64,000 bases of DNA from Siniperca chuatsi. Lineage: Eukaryota > Chordata > Actinopteri > Centrarchiformes > Sinipercidae. The notes beneath the pieces were generated by a model. That model was not told the DNA's origin. It did not search any database and saw only the letters and a program-made list of their open reading frames with translations. This document shows, piece after piece, positions 63,060 to 64,000 of the stretch (its first letter is position 1; every line of letters begins with the position of its first letter). The position numbers were made by a program, and so were the translations under genes. The stretch spans positions 14,727,167 to 14,791,166 of the forward strand of contig NC_058043.1 of the NCBI RefSeq assembly GCF_020085105.1, in the 5' to 3' direction.

Positions 63060-64000
63060 GTGAGTAGCCACAATTACACCTCCTGCTTCCTGACAAATCA
63101 TTAGCCAGCTGCATGTCCCACATGTCAGCGTAAGTGATCTCCACCCTCAGCATATCTCCCCGATCCTATCCTCAGTCTTATTGCCATTTTAATTGAGCTG
63201 ATGCTAAGAGGCGCAGCAAACCTCTTTGTAAGGTACAGAACGATTACAGTATCATAGCTAAAATCTTCCTCGGCTGCTGCTGTGACAAAGCATAGAGTTT
63301 TTTGGGGGGTAAAAAATAAAAACTGGGTTATTTTTGGGAAGGATGTCAGAGATGTGCGTGCTTATGTAAAGGGCAAATAGAAATTATCATTTCAAGGTTT
63401 TTGTTTCCCATTGTGAAAAGATAGATAATGCCATTATAATCATAGTTGATGTTTCTGTTAGTGCAGCAAGTTGCTGAAGAGCAGGTTAGATGCATTAACT
63501 TGTGTAGGTTTGTATTTTAAGGAGGGAGCTAAAAAAGACAATATTCAGGTTGAACTTGGGGCTGTGGCTCAGCTGTGTTGGGGGTCTGGCAAAGGGGGTA
63601 CTTTATGGGGACCTAAATACAGGAAGATAAATCAGAAATAGGCTGTTTTGTGGATTAGTTGTTGTTTTGTCAACAGTTATTAAGGTTTGTTAGCAAAGAA
63701 CATTTCTGCATGTTTTCAGTAATAATAATAATAATAGATATTTTTTACTGTCAGGTGTAGAACCAATAACACAGATTCTAGCTGAAATATATTCGTAATG
63801 TAGGTGCACGGTATTAGTGAGGTTGAGTCTGACAGGCCTAGACACTATCAGAGATGCTCTCAGAGCTCAGACTGATAGCTAAATTATTGAAAACTGAATC
63901 TATCAAGATTTTCAGTGGCACAGAAGTACTGAAGACAACCTTGGAACACTGCAAATTAACCATACTTCAGTGATATCTTATTATGTAATGCACATGGTCA
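63060..64000 (+). other. first intron of the downstream gene (partial)
   Basis: Begins at the GTGAGT donor and runs to the window end. No exon seen; a short TAA/ATA run lies at 63720-63737. Confidence 0.45.

Overview
The window is vertebrate nuclear DNA, almost certainly from a teleost fish and probably a spiny-rayed one. The evidence is large introns with GT-AG junctions, many dinucleotide microsatellites, several interspersed repeat families typical of teleosts, and gene content that matches fish versions of human 1p genes. Every gene recognised lies on the + strand.

Layout. (1) About 1-27,040 is the 3' part of foxj3, a forkhead transcription factor: ten coding exons from the second half of the forkhead domain to the stop at 22,128, then a long 3'UTR carrying two MITE copies. 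(2) About 28,320-31,600 is a three-exon gene for a secreted-then-anchored type I membrane protein. It has a signal peptide, a very acidic Glu/Pro/Ala-rich ectodomain of about 490 residues, one transmembrane helix and a five-residue basic tail. Position just upstream of prdm2, the signal peptide and the membrane helix all point to podoplanin (pdpn), although the ectodomain is quite unlike mammalian podoplanin. (3) About 38,450-53,100 is prdm2 (RIZ), apparently complete: two non-coding exons, then seven coding exons giving 1,716 residues, close to the human length of 1,718. (4) 53,735-57,537 on the - strand is a dead R4-clade (Rex6/Dong-like) non-LTR retrotransposon with a tRNA-like 5' head and a restriction-enzyme-like endonuclease. 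It is interrupted by a 517-bp insert that matches, base for base, the sequence at 58,754-59,270, and the insert is bounded by 15-bp direct repeats. (5) From about 62,400 the 5' end of another + strand gene begins; one short coding exon is visible (62,964-63,059). Its identity is not established. Kazrin is the neighbour expected from human gene order.

How the genes relate. foxj3 and prdm2 encode nuclear regulators, a forkhead factor and a PR/SET zinc-finger protein; the gene between them encodes a surface glycoprotein candidate. Nothing suggests a shared pathway. The PDPN-PRDM2 pair is ancient synteny, whereas FOXJ3 lies far away on the same human chromosome arm.

Most interesting points: the 517-bp local copy with target-site-like repeats; the acidic, internally repeated podoplanin-like ectodomain; a CpG-rich candidate internal promoter in prdm2 followed by a methionine (M196) that aligns with the start of human RIZ2; a start-stop upstream ORF in the prdm2 5'UTR; and the tRNA-like head of the LINE. 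All reading was by eye. Exon borders come from splice consensus plus frame continuity, and family names from remembered protein motifs, not from a database search.
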